Positions 62,057-64,000 of a stretch of DNA of 64,000 nt are shown in pieces; within the stretch, counting starts at the first letter, position 1; each line of letters starts with the position of its first letter. Source of the stretch: Melaminivora jejuensis (lineage in GTDB: Bacteria > Pseudomonadota > Gammaproteobacteria > Burkholderiales > Burkholderiaceae_C). The DNA lies in the NCBI RefSeq assembly GCF_017811175.1, contig NZ_JACWIJ010000002.1:1302001-1366000 (forward strand), read 5' to 3'. The notes beneath the pieces are model-generated. The model was not told the origin of the DNA. It worked only from the letters and a program-made list of their open reading frames with translations, and made no database searches. A program made the position numbers and the translations under genes.

Positions 62057-64000
62057 TCAGGCCTTGGCTTGCTGGATGGCCTGCCAGACGCGGTGCGGCG
62101 TGGCCGGCATGTCGAAGTCCTGGACGCCCAGGTCTTTCAGGGCGTCCAGCACGGCGTTGATGACCGCCGGGGGCGAACCGATGGCGCCGGCCTCGCCGCA
62201 GCCCTTGGCGCCGATGGGGTTGTGCGTGCAGGGCGTGCAGACGTGGCCCAGCCTGAACTCGGGGAAGTCCGAGGCGCGCGGCATCTGGTAGTCCATGTAG
62301 CTGCCGGTGACCAGTTGGCCGCTGTCCGGGTCATAGACGCCGTGCTCCATCAGCGCCTGGCCGATGCCCTGCACCAGGCCGCCATGCACCTGGCCCTCGA
62401 CGATCATGGGGTTGATGATGACGCCGAAGTCATCGACGGCGGTATAGCGATCGACGCGCACCACGCCGGTCTCGGGGTCGATCTCGACCTCGCAGATGTG
62501 CGTGCCTGCCGGGTAGGTGAAGTTGGTCGGGTCGTAGAACGCGGTTTCGTTCAGGCCCGGCTCCAGCTTGTCCAGCGGGTAGTTGTGCGGCACGTAGGCG
62601 GCCAGCGACACCTGGGCAAAGGGCACCTTCTTGTCCGTGCCCTTGACGGTGAACTCGCCATTGGCAAATTCGATGTCGGCGTCCGACGCTTCGAGCAGGT
62701 GCGCGGCGATTTTCTTGGCCTTGGCCTCGATCTTGTCCAGCGCCTTCATGATGGCCGTTCCGCCCACGGACAGCGAGCGGCTGCCGTAGGTGCCCATGCC
62801 AAAAGGTACGCGGCCCGTGTCGCCATGCACGATGTCCACCTGGCTGGGGTCGAGCCCCAGGCGGGCGGCCACCAATTGGGCAAAGGTCGTCTCATGCCCC
62901 TGGCCGTGGCTGTGCGAGCCGGTGAACACGGTGACGCTGCCCGTGGGGTGTACGCGCACCTCGCCAGCCTCGAACAGGCCGGCGCGCGCACCCAGGGCGC
63001 CGGCGATGTTGGACGGCGCCAGGCCGCAGGCTTCGATGTAGCTGCTGTAGCCGATGCCGCGCTTGAGGCCCCGGGCCTCGCTGGCGCGGCGCCGCTCCTC
63101 GAAGCCGGCCACCTCGCCCAGCTCCTGCGCCTTGTCCATGCAGGCGGGGTAGTCGCCGATGTCGTACTGCAGCGCCACTGGCGTCTGGTAGGGAAACTGG
63201 GTGATGAAGTTGCGCCGGCGGATCTCGTCCTGGGCCAGGCCCATGTCCCAGGCGCAGCGCGTGACCAGGCGCTCGACCACATAGGTCGCCTCCGGGCGGC
63301 CTGCGCCGCGGTAGGCATCGACAGGCGCGGTGCTGGTGAACCAGCCATCGACCTCGACATAGATCTGCGGCGTGGCGTACTGCCCGGCCAGCAGCGTGCC
63401 GTAGAGGATGGTCGGCACGCTGGAGGCGAAGGTGGACAGGTAGGCGCCCAGGTTGGCGTCGGTATGTACGCGCATGGCCAAAAATTTGCCATCCTGGTCC
63501 ATGGCCATCTCGGCGTGCGTGATGTGGTCGCGCCCGTGGCAGTCGCTCAGGAAGGACTCGCTGCGCTCGGCCGTCCATTTGACGGCGCAATTGAGCTGTT
63601 TGGCCGCCCAGGTCACGGCCACGTCCTCGGCGTACAGGAAGATTTTCGAGCCGAAGCCGCCGCCCACGTCGGGCGCGATGACGCGCACCTTGTGCTCGGG
63701 CAGACCCAGCACGAAGGCCGTCATCAGGAGGCGCTCCACGTGCGGGTTCTGGTTGGCCACGTACAGGGTGTATTCGTCGGTCGCGCGGTTGTAGCTGGCG
63801 TTGGCGGCACGCGGCTCGATGGCGTTGGGGATCAGGCGGTTGTTGACCAGATCGAGCCGGCTGATATGCGCCGCGCCCTCGAAGGCCGCATCGACGGCTG
63901 CCTTGTCGCCCAGCGTCCACTTGTAGCACTGGTTGTCGGGTGCCTCATCGTGCAGGGCCGGGCCGTCCTTGGCACGCTTCATGTCGATGACCGGGGCCAG
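62057..64000 (-). CDS. coxL: CoxL-like molybdopterin large subunit, form II (partial)
   Basis: The C-terminal about 647 residues of a xanthine-oxidase-family large subunit; the 5' part lies beyond the right edge and the frame is open to base 64000. The loop that distinguishes subtypes reads [23 protein letters not shown] marks form II, not the AYXCSFR loop of true Mo-Cu CO dehydrogenase. Other motifs: [40 protein letters not shown], and the catalytic Glu region [20 protein letters not shown]. Substrate is unproven: CO, or another aldehyde/N-heterocycle. An internal ATG at 63982 is not the true start. The small Fe-S subunit is expected upstream. Confidence 0.93.
   Translation of the reverse strand: MAPVIDMKRAKDGPALHDEAPDNQCYKWTLGDKAAVDAAFEGAAHISRLDLVNNRLIPNAIEPRAANASYNRATDEYTLYVANQNPHVERLLMTAFVLGLPEHKVRVIAPDVGGGFGSKIFLYAEDVAVTWAAKQLNCAVKWTAERSESFLSDCHGRDHITHAEMAMDQDGKFLAMRVHTDANLGAYLSTFASSVPTILYGTLLAGQYATPQIYVEVDGWFTSTAPVDAYRGAGRPEATYVVERLVTRCAWDMGLAQDEIRRRNFITQFPYQTPVALQYDIGDYPACMDKAQELGEVAGFEERRRASEARGLKRGIGYSSYIEACGLAPSNIAGALGARAGLFEAGEVRVHPTGSVTVFTGSHSHGQGHETTFAQLVAARLGLDPSQVDIVHGDTGRVPFGMGTYGSRSLSVGGTAIMKALDKIEAKAKKIAAHLLEASDADIEFANGEFTVKGTDKKVPFAQVSLAAYVPHNYPLDKLEPGLNETAFYDPTNFTYPAGTHICEVEIDPETGVVRVDRYTAVDDFGVIINPMIVEGQVHGGLVQGIGQALMEHGVYDPDSGQLVTGSYMDYQMPRASDFPEFRLGHVCTPCTHNPIGAKGCGEAGAIGSPPAVINAVLDALKDLGVQDFDMPATPHRVWQAIQQAKA

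Overview
The window is a chromosomal segment of a high-GC betaproteobacterium. Gene content, gene order and a dispersed intergenic repeat point to the family Comamonadaceae (Acidovorax / Alicycliphilus / Comamonas-like). This placement is inferred from protein character and synteny such as pepA<>lptFG, uvrC-pgsA and earP-efp; no database was searched.

Layout. 0-6.4 kb: pepA (frameshifted, cut by the window edge) divergent from lptFG, then an Rpn-type nuclease, a CbiX chelatase, a CysB-type regulator and a methionine-type aminotransferase. 6.4-14.4 kb: RNase G, an isolated NirF-like propeller protein, RNase HI, a methyltransferase divergent from gloB-mltD, and an NMT1-type binding protein. 14.5-19.3 kb: a valine-degradation locus (LysR regulator divergent from mmsA, acyl-CoA dehydrogenase, mmsB). 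19.3-24.4 kb: an accessory island. It holds an integrase-less array of integron cassettes (four attC sites, three cassette genes), a Fic protein, YoeB with an N-terminally altered YefM, and a truncated hicA next to an intact hicB. 24.4-32.3 kb: a frameshifted ABC exporter, an acyl-CoA synthetase, an esterase, an AraC regulator, and wreckage of a coniferyl-aldehyde dehydrogenase / SDR operon. 32.4-36.4 kb: an orphan TrpB paralogue and the N-degron transferases aat and bpt, with a broken GH15 gene between them. 36.4-50.8 kb: pirin, FAD oxidoreductase, GluQ-RS, TrmB, a diguanylate cyclase, AlaS, tRNA-Val, HU, PgsA, UvrC, CoA-transferase, EarP and EF-P. 50.9-55.9 kb: RimO, a PhnD-like binding protein, TrhP and a ParB-like protein. 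56-64 kb: a form II CO-dehydrogenase-like operon on the minus strand (coxL, coxM, coxD, coxE, coxG, xdhC, mocA), cut by the right edge.

Two repeat families run through the window. Family A is about 45-55 bp, with the core agctgtcagcgcttg...caagggttt. I count 16 copies between genes or inside them. Two copies lie in frame inside gluQ-RS and earP, where they add peptide segments. Family B is a perfect GC palindrome of the type ccctctccc...gggagaggg; one copy also sits inside earP. A separate 163-bp element with 25-bp terminal inverted repeats lies beside bpt.

The most interesting observations are the integrase-less cassette array, the in-frame repeats inside essential-type enzymes, and a deletion scar that fuses the 3' halves of two divergent toxin-antitoxin loci. 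Several genes are broken. Two of the breaks are single-base losses in G/C runs, so sequencing error must be excluded before they are called real.
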